Shown: piece after piece, positions 1-7,931 of the stretch
Position numbering within the stretch: position 1 is the stretch's first letter
Layout of the letters: every line of letters begins with the position of its first letter
Origin: CAYJBP01 sp964372025
GTDB lineage: Bacteria > Bacillota > Dehalobacteriia > UBA4068
Assembly: GCA_964372025.1 (NCBI GenBank)
Contig: CAYJPF010000051.1
Location: 1 to 18,631, forward strand
Direction: 5' to 3'
Length of the DNA stretch: 18,631 nt
Notes under the pieces: generated by a model
Databases searched by the model: none
Seen by the model: the letters and a program-made list of their open reading frames with translations, nothing else
What the model was told of the DNA's origin: nothing
Program-made: the position numbers and the translations under genes

Positions 1-111
1 AGATCAAGTTCAAAAGATTAAGACCTTTGCTTTTTAAAAAAAGCAAAAGCAAAAACTTTTAGAATTTTTTGGGGTTATCGCAGAGTTTTCAATATATCTC
101 CTATCAAAATT

Positions 112-1956
112 TTACTCCGATGCCAATACAATAATCTCATCACTATCCTCAATAACCATTATTTGCGATTTTAGCGGATTCGTTATAATCTGATAACTTT
201 GCCCTACCTTGCGCTTATAACCAATCGCAATCTGATTCTGCTGCTTTAAAATCTCGGTAATACTATAAAAATCAATCTCGGTACCGGCCGGCATATAACT
301 ATTTGCCTTGCGTAAGTAAATCTCAGCACCGTCAATATGCAATAACTCCCTAAATACCGTAGCTAAACTCCTGTTCTCGGCAATCTGACACATCACCAAA
401 TTGATAATATTCGTACCCACCACCAAATCATTAACCTTAGCAATTTGCGCCAGCTTTTGATTATCAGTGCTCTTCATCTCGCTGGTAATATTAAAATTAT
501 AATTTTCCTTTTGCGCTATATCACGTAAATGAATTAACTTAAGCAAAGTCATCGCATCCGAAGTCTCAGCATCTACATTATCATTGCTTAATAATAATAC
601 ATGCTCGATATCAACATCTAACAGCCCTTTAATAATGCTACGCTGATTAGTATTGCAATCTATAGTTTGGATATCAATATTTTTTAAAGGTACATTTAAT
701 AGTAAATCAGCAACACCATGATCAATATCAATATCAGCAATAAAAACCTGCGAACCGGCCACAAAATAATGATCCAATTCCTGCAAAATAGAAGCCATGA
801 AATTATTAATACCCAAAATTAACATCTTAGTCGGCTTTATAACTAAAGGCTGCCTGCTAAAATCAATATTCATCAATTTAGGCTGGCTGCTAAAGGGCAT
901 TGCAAATTGATCATCCTCGGTAAATAAAATTATATAATCATCCTTGGCCAAAACTAAATCCATCGGCGGATTAAGCATAATCTGCCCCTTACGCTTAATC
1001 CCAAAAACAATAGCCGAAGCAAATAAATTTAAAATATCCGCAAATTTTTTATGCTCAAACTCGGGATAATTCTTAAAATAAAGCTCATTACCCTGATAAC
1101 TAATCAGCTCCATCAATACATTAGATATACCCGAATGACGGCAGGTTTGGGCAAGAATACGAGCAATAATATCCTTGCCCAAAATTGGCTCAATATAAGA
1201 ACCGCCTGCTAAACAAATTGCATCATAATTATCAGCAGCAGAAATAGGCGCCACAATATGGGGTAAAATACCATCCTTCTCATTAAAATAATTATTGATG
1301 GCCAGCATAGTTTTGGTAATCAAAAAATCGTCTTGGCAATTTACAATTACCGATTTAGCATGCTCTATTGCACATTGGCTTAACATATGACTATCAGCAA
1401 TACTACCATTACGATAAACCACCCTTAAACAACCTAAATTTTTAATCTTTTGATTAACTTTAAGCTTAGTTTCGTCAATGTTTGCACAGGTTAAAATTAC
1501 TACACAGGCATCTTTTTGATTATCATTAGCCTCAACCAGCTCGCTGATTATGGTATAAGCATTATCATTAAAACCCAAAATTATGGTATGATCTTTTTCG
1601 ATAACCTTAGAACTACCCCGCTTTAAAGTGGATAACCTCTCCTTAAAAGCAGTGGTAATAATACCGATTAGAATACTAAAAATAAAAATTCCGCATAAAG
1701 TAACCACCGACATCAAAAATAAAAAAGGAAAATCATCGGTTTCATCGCCGGTGATAGTGCCGGGATCAATTACATGCATAACACTGCGCCAAATATTTAT
1801 GCCCAAACCGCCATCACTAAATATCATCAGCAAAATACCGGCCACAATAACCACGGCCGCCGTAAACATAAATAGCACCCCTACCAGGGCAATTACCCCG
1901 CGCGACATGATATTGTCGAACCTATAACGAATTATATCTTTTAAATTTGCTTGCAT
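112..1956 (-). CDS. CASTOR/POLLUX-type ion channel with two RCK (TrkA-N-like) domains
   Basis: Predicted inner-membrane cation channel gated by cytoplasmic RCK domains. The 614-residue protein has one hydrophobic helix at about residues 20-46, a short re-entrant pore-like segment (WRSVMHVIDPGTITGD, about 57-72) and a second helix at about 77-103. Two Rossmann-like RCK units follow, beginning near HTIILGFNDNAY (about 123) and KMLILGINNF (about 373). The pore segment has no TVGYG potassium filter; the DPGT-type pore is what is seen in the plant CASTOR/POLLUX/SYM8 family and its bacterial relatives, so ion selectivity is not predictable from sequence. The ATG at 1956 is preceded by AAAGGA (1968-1973), which supports this start. 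It is transcribed away from the neighbouring signalling operon and no partner gene adjoins it. An alternative label would be a generic TrkA-N or potassium channel protein. Family assignment is fairly sure; physiological role is unknown. Confidence 0.85.
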   Translation of the reverse strand: MQANLKDIIRYRFDNIMSRGVIALVGVLFMFTAAVVIVAGILLMIFSDGGLGINIWRSVMHVIDPGTITGDETDDFPFLFLMSVVTLCGIFIFSILIGIITTAFKERLSTLKRGSSKVIEKDHTIILGFNDNAYTIISELVEANDNQKDACVVILTCANIDETKLKVNQKIKNLGCLRVVYRNGSIADSHMLSQCAIEHAKSVIVNCQDDFLITKTMLAINNYFNEKDGILPHIVAPISAADNYDAICLAGGSYIEPILGKDIIARILAQTCRHSGISNVLMELISYQGNELYFKNYPEFEHKKFADILNLFASAIVFGIKRKGQIMLNPPMDLVLAKDDYIILFTEDDQFAMPFSSQPKLMNIDFSRQPLVIKPTKMLILGINNFMASILQELDHYFVAGSQVFIADIDIDHGVADLLLNVPLKNIDIQTIDCNTNQRSIIKGLLDVDIEHVLLLSNDNVDAETSDAMTLLKLIHLRDIAQKENYNFNITSEMKSTDNQKLAQIAKVNDLVVGTNIINLVMCQIAENRSLATVFRELLHIDGAEIYLRKANSYMPAGTEIDFYSITEILKQQNQIAIGYKRKVGQSYQIITNPLKSQIMVIEDSDEIIVLASE

Positions 1957-1988
1957 AAATAACCATCCTTTTTAGTTTGATAAGTTTA

Positions 1989-2017
1989 AATCTATCATAT
2001 TCTTAAATTAAGGTCAA
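1989..2017 (-). promoter_or_regulatory. Predicted promoter of the RCK channel gene
   Basis: On the minus strand a -35 TTGACC (2012-2017) is separated by 17 bp from TAGATT (1989-1994). The -10 is preceded by TGA, giving an extended -10. This is about 33 bp upstream of the channel start codon. Assigned by pattern only. Confidence 0.55.
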
Positions 2018-2025
2018 GCCTATAC

Positions 2026-2054
2026 TAGACTAAATTTTGTATTTATGATATAAT
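2026..2054 (+). promoter_or_regulatory. Predicted promoter of the MBL/HD-GYP/cyclase operon
   Basis: A -35-like TAGACT (2026-2031), a 17-bp spacer and TATAAT (2049-2054) with an upstream TGA form a good extended -10 promoter. The -10 is the first of three near-identical tandem copies, so the exact start site could vary among them. Confidence 0.6.
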
Positions 2055-2084
2055 CAATTTGATATAATCAGTTTGATATAAAAG
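2047..2084 (+). repeat. 14-bp tandem repeat carrying repeated extended -10 elements
   Basis: GATATAATCAATTT (2047-2060), GATATAATCAGTTT (2061-2074) and a partial third copy GATATAAAAG (2075-2084) stand in direct tandem. Each of the first two contains TATAAT preceded by TG+1 nt; the third has TATAAA. The array lies 31 bp before the start codon of the MBL-fold gene. Confidence 0.85.
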
Positions 2085-2114
2085 AATAACTCGCATATAT
2101 GGGAAGGATGAACT

Positions 2115-2924
2115 ATGCAAGATTTTCAAATCGATTTTTTAGGTACCAGAGGCTCGATACCTGTAGATGGTCATCAATTTAAAGAATTTGGCGGGGCAAC
2201 ATCCTGCGTTTTGGTTAGATTAGGTGGCGAAAATATAGTTTTTGATGCCGGTAGCGGCTTTTTAAATTTAGCAGCAATTCTTAAAGGGCAACAGTTTCAT
2301 TTGCTGATATCACATGGCCATGCCGATCATATTTTGGGCTTAGCCATGAGCGACTTAATGTATAATAACCAGGTAAAGGCCACTATTTATGGCAAAAGCC
2401 GCTATAATTTAAGCATTCAAGAACAAATAGATCAATTTATGCATCCCCCTTTATGGCCGATTAAAAGTGATAGCTTTGCAGCCGATGTAAATTATCAAGA
2501 GCTTAGCGAGCAATTTATGATTGGCGCGGTTAAAGTAAGCACCATGGAGGGTAATCATCCCGGCGGTTGCAGCGTTTTTAGGCTGGATTATCTTGATAAA
2601 AGCCTGGTTTATGCCACCGATTATGAGATTACGGCCGATAATCAGCAAAAATTAATCGAGTTTAGCCAAAATTGCGATTTGCTGATTTGCGATGGCCAAT
2701 ATTCGGCGCAAGAATTTGCCGCCAAAAAAGGATTTGGCCATTCCAGTTGGATCAAAGCCGGCAAAACCGCCCTGGCAGCGCAGGTTAAATCCCTTTGCAT
2801 TTTTCATCATGATGCTACTCGCAGCGATGAATTATTAAAACAAGCCGAACAAGAATTAAGCCAAATTATACCCCATAGCTTTTTTGCCAAAAAAGGGGAA
2901 AGGATAATCCTATGCGAAAATTAA
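2115..2924 (+). CDS. Metallo-beta-lactamase-fold metal-dependent hydrolase
   Basis: Cytoplasmic MBL-fold hydrolase of 269 residues, with no signal peptide. The metal-binding set is complete: HGHADH at residues 67-72, H148 in EGNHPGG, D169 in ATDYE and H231/H232 in FHHDATRSDE. The N-terminal GTRGSIP motif and GHSSW (208-212) match the branch that includes PhnP-like and cyclic-nucleotide-phosphodiesterase-like enzymes rather than true beta-lactamases. The substrate cannot be read from sequence. Its position as first gene of an operon with an HD-GYP protein and a nucleotide cyclase suggests a phosphodiester substrate, possibly a cyclic nucleotide, which is inference. The ATG is preceded by GGAAGGA at 7-8 bp spacing; the nearer ATG at 2108 is out of frame. 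Its last 13 bases overlap the next gene, so translation is probably coupled. Confidence 0.88.
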   Translation: MQDFQIDFLGTRGSIPVDGHQFKEFGGATSCVLVRLGGENIVFDAGSGFLNLAAILKGQQFHLLISHGHADHILGLAMSDLMYNNQVKATIYGKSRYNLSIQEQIDQFMHPPLWPIKSDSFAADVNYQELSEQFMIGAVKVSTMEGNHPGGCSVFRLDYLDKSLVYATDYEITADNQQKLIEFSQNCDLLICDGQYSAQEFAAKKGFGHSSWIKAGKTALAAQVKSLCIFHHDATRSDELLKQAEQELSQIIPHSFFAKKGERIILCEN

Positions 2925-4408
2925 CAATCAAACGCCTGCTAGATATCAGTATTGCTATGGCTGCCGAAAGGGATGGCGAACGCCTTTTAGAGCGTATTAT
3001 CACCGATGCTATGGATATTACCGGCTGCGATGGTGGCACACTTTATATTATCAGCGGCGAAACTTTGTCCTTTAAGGTGATGATTACCAAGTCGATGCAT
3101 ATTTTGCGTGGTGGCCGGCATGGCAATATTGATTTGCCGCCGGTGCCTTTAATTCGCTCTAATGTTTGCGCTTATTCGGTTTTGGAGAGTAAATTGGTAA
3201 ATATCCCCGATGTTTATCAAAGTGATTTATTCGATTTTTCCGGGCCCCGTAATTATGATGCCCTAACCGGCTATAAAACCACCTCGATGATGGTGGTGCC
3301 GATGGAGAATAATAAAGGCCAGCTAATCGGTGTTATGCAATTGATTAATGCCAAAAATTCGGCCGGCGAAATTATCCCCTTTGCTAAAAGCAGCGAAATT
3401 ATTTTGCTGGCTTTGGCCTCGCAAGCAGCCATTAGCTTAACCAATATGAATTATACCATGGAAATGCGTAAGCTAATGGAATCGATTGTCGAAACTTTTT
3501 CTACCGTTATTTATACCCGCACCCCATATAATGTAACCCATACCACCAATATGGTTAAATATGCTTTGCGCTTTTTGGATTGGCTGGCTGCTACCGGCAA
3601 TGATTGGAAATTTAATAAAATCCAGCGCCGCCAATTATTAATGACTATTTGGCTGCATGATGTAGGCAAATTAGTAACCCCTTTGGAAATTATGAATAAA
3701 GAAACCAGGCTTGGCCCTAAATACGAAAAAGTAATGACTCGCCTGGAAATTATTGCTCTTTTGGCCAAGATTAATCAATTGGAGCATGGTGCCGATTATC
3801 AAAAGGTGCTGGACGAAATTGCTGCGGTTAAGGATTTAATCGATGAAGTGAATACTATTGGCTATTTAAATGATGATTTATTGGCTAAAGTTAGGCTTTT
3901 GGCCACCAAAACATATATCGACCAGCAAGGGCAAAGCCAAAATTGGTTTACCAAGGACGAAATTTGCGATTTATCGATACGCAAAGGCACCCTAACCGAT
4001 GACGAAAGGGTGATTATGCAAGAACATGCCATTATCACCAAGGAAATTTTGGATAAAATTAAGTTTCAAAGCGAATATGCCAAAGTGCCGATTTGGGCTG
4101 CCCAACATCATGAATTTTTAAATGGCAGCGGTTATCCCAATTGCTTAAGCGGTATCGATTTAGATCCCGAGGTGCGTTTACTTACTATTTTGGATATTTT
4201 TGACGGCATTGCCGCCTTGGATCGTCCTTATAAAAAGCCTACCCCGATTGCCAAAGCCTTGGCTATTTTGGGCGAAATGGCCGAGGATGGCCAAATCGAT
4301 AAACATATCTTAAGCTTATTTAGCGAAAGCCGTGTTTGGGAAGATGATTGGGATATTCCGGAAGGAACTACTATCGAGCTTGAAGATGATGATTTTGTCG
4401 ATTTTTAA
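2912..4408 (+). CDS. GAF domain-HD-GYP cyclic-di-GMP phosphodiesterase-like protein
   Basis: Soluble two-domain signalling protein of 498 residues. Residues about 20-178 form a GAF sensor domain. An HD-GYP hydrolase follows, with LHDVGK (H249, D250, K253), H372 in MQEH, H399-H400-E401 and GSGYP at 405-409. These are the metal and signature residues of HD-GYP enzymes, which hydrolyse c-di-GMP or related cyclic dinucleotides. About 90 extra residues, roughly 264-354, separate the HD motif from the next metal histidine. This insertion resembles a known HD-GYP subgroup that carries a DKxTKLE...R-type helical insert. The conserved Arg after HHE is Phe here. The ATG at 2912 overlaps the preceding gene by 13 bp and has AAAGGGGAAAGGA upstream. 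No membrane segment is present, so the GAF ligand is intracellular. Catalysis is likely but untested; the exact cyclic nucleotide is inferred. Confidence 0.9.
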   Translation: MRKLTIKRLLDISIAMAAERDGERLLERIITDAMDITGCDGGTLYIISGETLSFKVMITKSMHILRGGRHGNIDLPPVPLIRSNVCAYSVLESKLVNIPDVYQSDLFDFSGPRNYDALTGYKTTSMMVVPMENNKGQLIGVMQLINAKNSAGEIIPFAKSSEIILLALASQAAISLTNMNYTMEMRKLMESIVETFSTVIYTRTPYNVTHTTNMVKYALRFLDWLAATGNDWKFNKIQRRQLLMTIWLHDVGKLVTPLEIMNKETRLGPKYEKVMTRLEIIALLAKINQLEHGADYQKVLDEIAAVKDLIDEVNTIGYLNDDLLAKVRLLATKTYIDQQGQSQNWFTKDEICDLSIRKGTLTDDERVIMQEHAIITKEILDKIKFQSEYAKVPIWAAQHHEFLNGSGYPNCLSGIDLDPEVRLLTILDIFDGIAALDRPYKKPTPIAKALAILGEMAEDGQIDKHILSLFSESRVWEDDWDIPEGTTIELEDDDFVDF

Positions 4409-4411
4409 TAA

Positions 4412-6232
4412 GTGAGTATATTTATGCAAAAATCTATATTTAAGCGACTGCTAATTGCTATCTTCGGGGTGGCATTAATGGTAGTTTTGGCCGAAGGCGA
4501 TTTACTAACTCGCACCGCCAATTCTTTAAACGATCGCCTTTATCAGCGCCCCGGCGCCAGTAATCAGCAAATTGTGCTAATTGGCATGGATCAGCGAGCC
4601 TTAGATCAATTAGGGCCTACCCCTTGGCCGCGCTCTTATATGGCCGAGGCTATTGAATACTTAAATGCCGATCCTAAAAATCGGCCGGCCGTAATCGGCA
4701 TCGATAGCACCTATATTGGCCAAAGCGATTTTCCCGAAGATGATGCCCGCCTGGCCGAGGCTGCTGCTGCTTATCATAATGTGGTTATCGGCGAAACGGT
4801 TACTTTTGGCGAGCAAACAGTAGTTTTAGATGATGGCAGCTTTTATACCGATACCTATGTAGTAGAGCAGCATGAGCAAACTTATGCTGCTTTAAGGGCT
4901 GCTAGCGACCCTGCTTTAATCAATGCCATGCTCGATAATGATGGCATTTTGCGCCATGGAATTTGGCAAGTGGAATTAGCAGATGGCAGCATGCTGCCAT
5001 CTTTTCATCATCAGATATACCAAAAGTATTTGGCCTATCATGGCCAAACCATGCAGCAAATACCGCCTTTAGATCCCTATTATCGCTGGTATATAACCTT
5101 TCAATCGGCACCTTTTGCCTATGATGAGAATTATTCTTTGGTCGATTTAATTGATGGCAGCTTAAGTGTAGACCGTTTTGCCGACAAGATTGTGCTAATC
5201 GGCCCTTTTGCCCAAGGCATGCAGGATGATTATACTACCGCTATTGATTATGCGGTTAAAATGTACGGGGTAGAATATCAGGCAAATGCAATAGCCGCCC
5301 TGCTAAATGGTGATTTAAAGCATGAAATTTTGGCTCGTCCGCAAACAATTTTGCTGGCTATTATCAGCTTTTTAGCTTGGCTTTGGTTTTATGAGCGCAA
5401 ATTTATTACGGCCACAATTTTTTGGTTATCCTTAACTATTGGCTGGCTGCTGATCTGTTATATAGCCTTTGAGATGGGCTATGTTTTGCAGGTTTTTTAT
5501 ATTCCCTTATCGATAACAATCAGTTATTTGCTTTCGGTGGGTTTAAATTATATGCAGGCAGCGCTGGACAAAAGGCGCATTACCAATACATTTCAGCGTT
5601 ATGTGGCGCCGGAAATTGTTGCCGAATTATTAAAAGGCGACCCTACGGCCTTAGAATTAGGCGGTAAGCTCACCGATATTGCAGTTTTATTTGTGGATAT
5701 CCGTGGCTTTACCCCGATGTCGGAAAGCCTGGATGCCCCTACAGTAGTCGAGATTATCAATAAATATTTGGCCTTAACCAGCGATTGTATTTTAAAAAAC
5801 AATGGCACCTTAGACAAATATATTGGCGATTGCACCATGGCCTTTTGGGGAGCACCCTTAGCACAAGATGATTGCATTTACAAAGCGGTAAAGGCCGGCT
5901 TAGACATGCTGGAAGGCGGCGCTAAGCTGGGTGCTGAATTAGAGGCTAAATATGGCCGCAGCATTAATTTTGGTGTTGGCGTACATTATGGCCCGGCGGT
6001 TGTGGGCAATATTGGGGCAGCTATCCGCATGGATTATACAGCCATTGGCGATACAGTAAACACCGCCGCCCGCCTAGAAAGCAATGCTCCGGCCGGCCAA
6101 TTACTGATTAGCCGCACCGTGGCCGATGCTTTAGATGGCCGGGTAAAATACACCTCTTTAGGTAATAGTATTAAGCTTAAAGGCAAAGCTGATGATTTTG
6201 AAGTTTTGAGGGTGGAGGGCATTATTGAATAG
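4412..6232 (+). CDS. CHASE2-sensor class III adenylate/guanylate cyclase
   Basis: Membrane-bound cyclase of 606 residues. An N-terminal helix (about 10-27) leads into an extracytoplasmic CHASE2 sensor (about 30-310), followed by three closely spaced helices (about 315-385) and a cytoplasmic class III catalytic domain (about 398-606). The catalytic set is present: metal aspartates D429 (FVDIRGFT) and D473 (KYIGD), base-contacting K469 and D541 (DYTAIGD), and N550 and R554 (NTAARLE). The Lys/Asp pair favours ATP, so cAMP is the expected product. It starts 3 bp after the HD-GYP stop. The start is either GTG at 4412 or the in-frame ATG at 4424; the GTG is close to the previous stop and has no clear ribosome site, so the ATG may be the true start. 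Its end is 1 bp from a convergent gene with no visible terminator. Confidence 0.92.
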   Translation: MSIFMQKSIFKRLLIAIFGVALMVVLAEGDLLTRTANSLNDRLYQRPGASNQQIVLIGMDQRALDQLGPTPWPRSYMAEAIEYLNADPKNRPAVIGIDSTYIGQSDFPEDDARLAEAAAAYHNVVIGETVTFGEQTVVLDDGSFYTDTYVVEQHEQTYAALRAASDPALINAMLDNDGILRHGIWQVELADGSMLPSFHHQIYQKYLAYHGQTMQQIPPLDPYYRWYITFQSAPFAYDENYSLVDLIDGSLSVDRFADKIVLIGPFAQGMQDDYTTAIDYAVKMYGVEYQANAIAALLNGDLKHEILARPQTILLAIISFLAWLWFYERKFITATIFWLSLTIGWLLICYIAFEMGYVLQVFYIPLSITISYLLSVGLNYMQAALDKRRITNTFQRYVAPEIVAELLKGDPTALELGGKLTDIAVLFVDIRGFTPMSESLDAPTVVEIINKYLALTSDCILKNNGTLDKYIGDCTMAFWGAPLAQDDCIYKAVKAGLDMLEGGAKLGAELEAKYGRSINFGVGVHYGPAVVGNIGAAIRMDYTAIGDTVNTAARLESNAPAGQLLISRTVADALDGRVKYTSLGNSIKLKGKADDFEVLRVEGIIE

Positions 6233-6233
6233 T

Positions 6234-6623
6234 TTATCCCATAAAAACCTTATGATAAGCCAATCTAAAGCCGCCGCCTAATCCTGCACAAAATGCGGCC
6301 AATAAGCATACATAACAACTATAAGCCATAAATAGGCCGCCATGCCATAAATCCGGCCATAGCCACCACCATATTATGGCAATCATTATCAAAAAAAGTG
6401 GGAATAAACTAAAGCCCATCCTAAACGCTGTTAAAGGATATTGCCAACCATATTTAAAGCCGGCAATTAGGGGCATGGTCATTAGCCAAGTTAAACATAA
6501 CCATTGCAAATTGGGTGGGCTAGCAGCAAAGCGAGCTATGGCATACAAAAATAATATGCCCAGCCCCAGCCAAATTAAGCCAAATTTCAATCCCCATAAG
6601 TAGGCAATCCGTTGCATTCCCAT
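6234..6623 (-). CDS. Small four-helix integral membrane protein, function unknown
   Basis: A 129-residue hydrophobic protein with four predicted transmembrane helices, at about residues 9-31, 39-56, 69-92 and 96-118, and rich in Trp, Leu and Gly. The composition and helix pattern make it a credible gene even though no family was recognised. It vaguely resembles short uncharacterised Bacillota membrane proteins of about 120 residues, but this was not established. Two starts are possible. The ATG at 6623 directly abuts AGGGGG (6624-6629), which is too close; the in-frame ATG at 6617 lies 6 bp from it and is the better start, giving 127 residues. It converges on the cyclase gene with 1 bp between stop codons. 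Confidence 0.6.
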   Translation of the reverse strand: MGMQRIAYLWGLKFGLIWLGLGILFLYAIARFAASPPNLQWLCLTWLMTMPLIAGFKYGWQYPLTAFRMGFSLFPLFLIMIAIIWWWLWPDLWHGGLFMAYSCYVCLLAAFCAGLGGGFRLAYHKVFMG

Positions 6624-6756
6624 CCCCCTAAATTTACCATATATCTACTATTATATATATGCCCATTTAGCCAGATTATGCCTGCCAAGCATGGCAAGAT
6701 TTAAGAGATTTTGTTGCTGGTAACAGCATAGCCACCACATTTAAAAGGAGTTTATC

Positions 6757-7662
6757 TTGAATAATTATTCGCTAAGCAAACAAATTATCACAGCTATCCA
6801 ATGCTTAATCATTGCTGCTATCTGGGGTGGAGGCTTTGTTTTTACCAAAAATGCCCTCGAAAGCATGACCCCCTTCTATTTTTTATTTTTTCGCTTTGGT
6901 TTAGGCACTTTGATAATGCTTTGCTTTGTGCGCCCCAAGCTGGGTAAGCCCAGCAAATTAAGCCTTAAAATTTTCTTTTTGGTTGGCATACCGCTCTTTT
7001 TGGGCTTTGGCCTGCAAACCATTGGCCTAATCTATACCTCGGTTGGCAATTCGGCCTTTATTACTTCCACCTATGTGGTTTTAGTGCCACTTTTGGGCTG
7101 GCTTTTTACCCGCCAAATTAGCCTTAATCAAATTGTCTTTTCTTTAATTGCCCTAGGCGGCTTGGCGCTTTTTTCGATTAATCAACAATTAACGATTAAT
7201 CCCGGCGATATCTGGACTTTTGCCTGCGCCATCAGTTATGCCCTGCATATTTTAGCCTTGGCTCATTTTGTGCCGCAAATGGATGGCGGCCTCTTAACCG
7301 TTTATCAATTGGCGGCCGTTACCGTTTTTAGCCTCATCGGTGGCCTGGTTTTTGAGCCTTTGCCCAATTTGGCAAGCTATGATTTTTCGGTTTGGAGCGG
7401 CATTATTTATTGCGCCCTCTTCCCTACTGCTTTGGCCTATTTTGGTCAGGCCTATGTACAAAAAATTCTTGCGGTTACCCAGGTTTCGGTTTTATTAACT
7501 ACCGAATCGATATTTGGGGCTTTATTTGGCTATCTATTTTTTGAAGAGCTTTTTACTACCCGTCAATTTGCCGGGGCGGCTATTCTTTTGCTGGCTATTT
7601 TAGGCAGCTTGGCTTATCCCTATTGGCGGCAGCAAAAAGAATTAAAAGCACTGGAGAAGTAA
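6757..7662 (+). CDS. EamA/DMT-family permease
   Basis: Integral membrane transporter of 301 residues, the usual length for the drug/metabolite transporter superfamily. Two EamA repeats of about five helices each are visible: residues about 10-140, with AIWGGGFVFTKNAL and FFRFGLGTL, and about 152-290, with LFPTALAYFGQAYVQK and TTESIFGALFGYLFFEE. These motifs are typical of RhaT/YdcZ/EamA-like exporters of amino acids or metabolites. The substrate cannot be assigned. The start is TTG at 6757, chosen because AAAAGGAG (6743-6750) sits 6 bp upstream and no nearby ATG fits. The stop codon is directly followed by the ATG of the GIY-YIG gene, so the two are cotranscribed. The 133-bp gap upstream holds two short 5-bp hairpins (6683-6696 and 6715-6728), but no clear promoter was seen. 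Confidence 0.88.
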   Translation: MNNYSLSKQIITAIQCLIIAAIWGGGFVFTKNALESMTPFYFLFFRFGLGTLIMLCFVRPKLGKPSKLSLKIFFLVGIPLFLGFGLQTIGLIYTSVGNSAFITSTYVVLVPLLGWLFTRQISLNQIVFSLIALGGLALFSINQQLTINPGDIWTFACAISYALHILALAHFVPQMDGGLLTVYQLAAVTVFSLIGGLVFEPLPNLASYDFSVWSGIIYCALFPTALAYFGQAYVQKILAVTQVSVLLTTESIFGALFGYLFFEELFTTRQFAGAAILLLAILGSLAYPYWRQQKELKALEK

Positions 7663-7923
7663 ATGTATTATGTTTATATTTTAAAATGCCGCGACAATAG
7701 CCTTTATACCGGCAGCACCAATAATTGGCAAAAACGCCTGACCTGCCATAATAAAGGCGAGGCTGCTAAATATACTCGTGGTCGGCTGCCGGTTAGCATT
7801 ATCTATCTGGAAGAATGTAGCGATAAAAGTGCTGCCTTAAAAAGAGAGGCGGCTATTAAAAAATTAAGCCGCCGCCAAAAAGAGCAATTAATTGCGGCAA
7901 ACGCTGCTAATTTAATAACTTAG
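7663..7923 (+). CDS. GIY-YIG domain protein, YhbQ/YazA (UPF0213)-like
   Basis: Single-domain GIY-YIG protein of 86 residues, covering the full domain with nothing extra. Seen: YYVYILKC and LYTGSTNN as the GIY...YIG pair (Y-T-G form), the conserved Arg in WQKRL, the HNKGEAAKYTRGRLPV stretch, and the catalytic-type Glu within ALKREAAIKKL. This matches the small YhbQ/YazA/UPF0213 group, which is related to UvrC-type nucleases; the in vivo role of most members is unclear, and DNA repair is the usual suggestion. The ATG follows the permease TAA with zero spacing, with a GGAGAAG ribosome site inside the upstream gene. The AEC permease begins 8 bp downstream, so all three are probably one transcript without an obvious functional link. 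Confidence 0.85.
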   Translation: MYYVYILKCRDNSLYTGSTNNWQKRLTCHNKGEAAKYTRGRLPVSIIYLEECSDKSAALKREAAIKKLSRRQKEQLIAANAANLIT

Positions 7924-7931
7924 GAGCCATT

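Noticed and set aside
26..47. AT-rich inverted repeat TTTGC...GCAAA as a terminator for the channel gene
   Set aside because: The stem is nearly all A/T and no U-tract follows it on the minus strand. It is only a weak candidate; nothing else is visible in the first 111 bases.
3698..3975. The roughly 90-residue insertion in the HD-GYP domain as a novel domain
   Set aside because: Its sequence pattern resembles the helical insert of an already known HD-GYP subgroup, so it is not taken as new.
6683..6728. Two 5-bp hairpins upstream of the EamA gene as a riboswitch or attenuator
   Set aside because: The stems are short, there is no U-tract, and no known riboswitch motif is recognisable.
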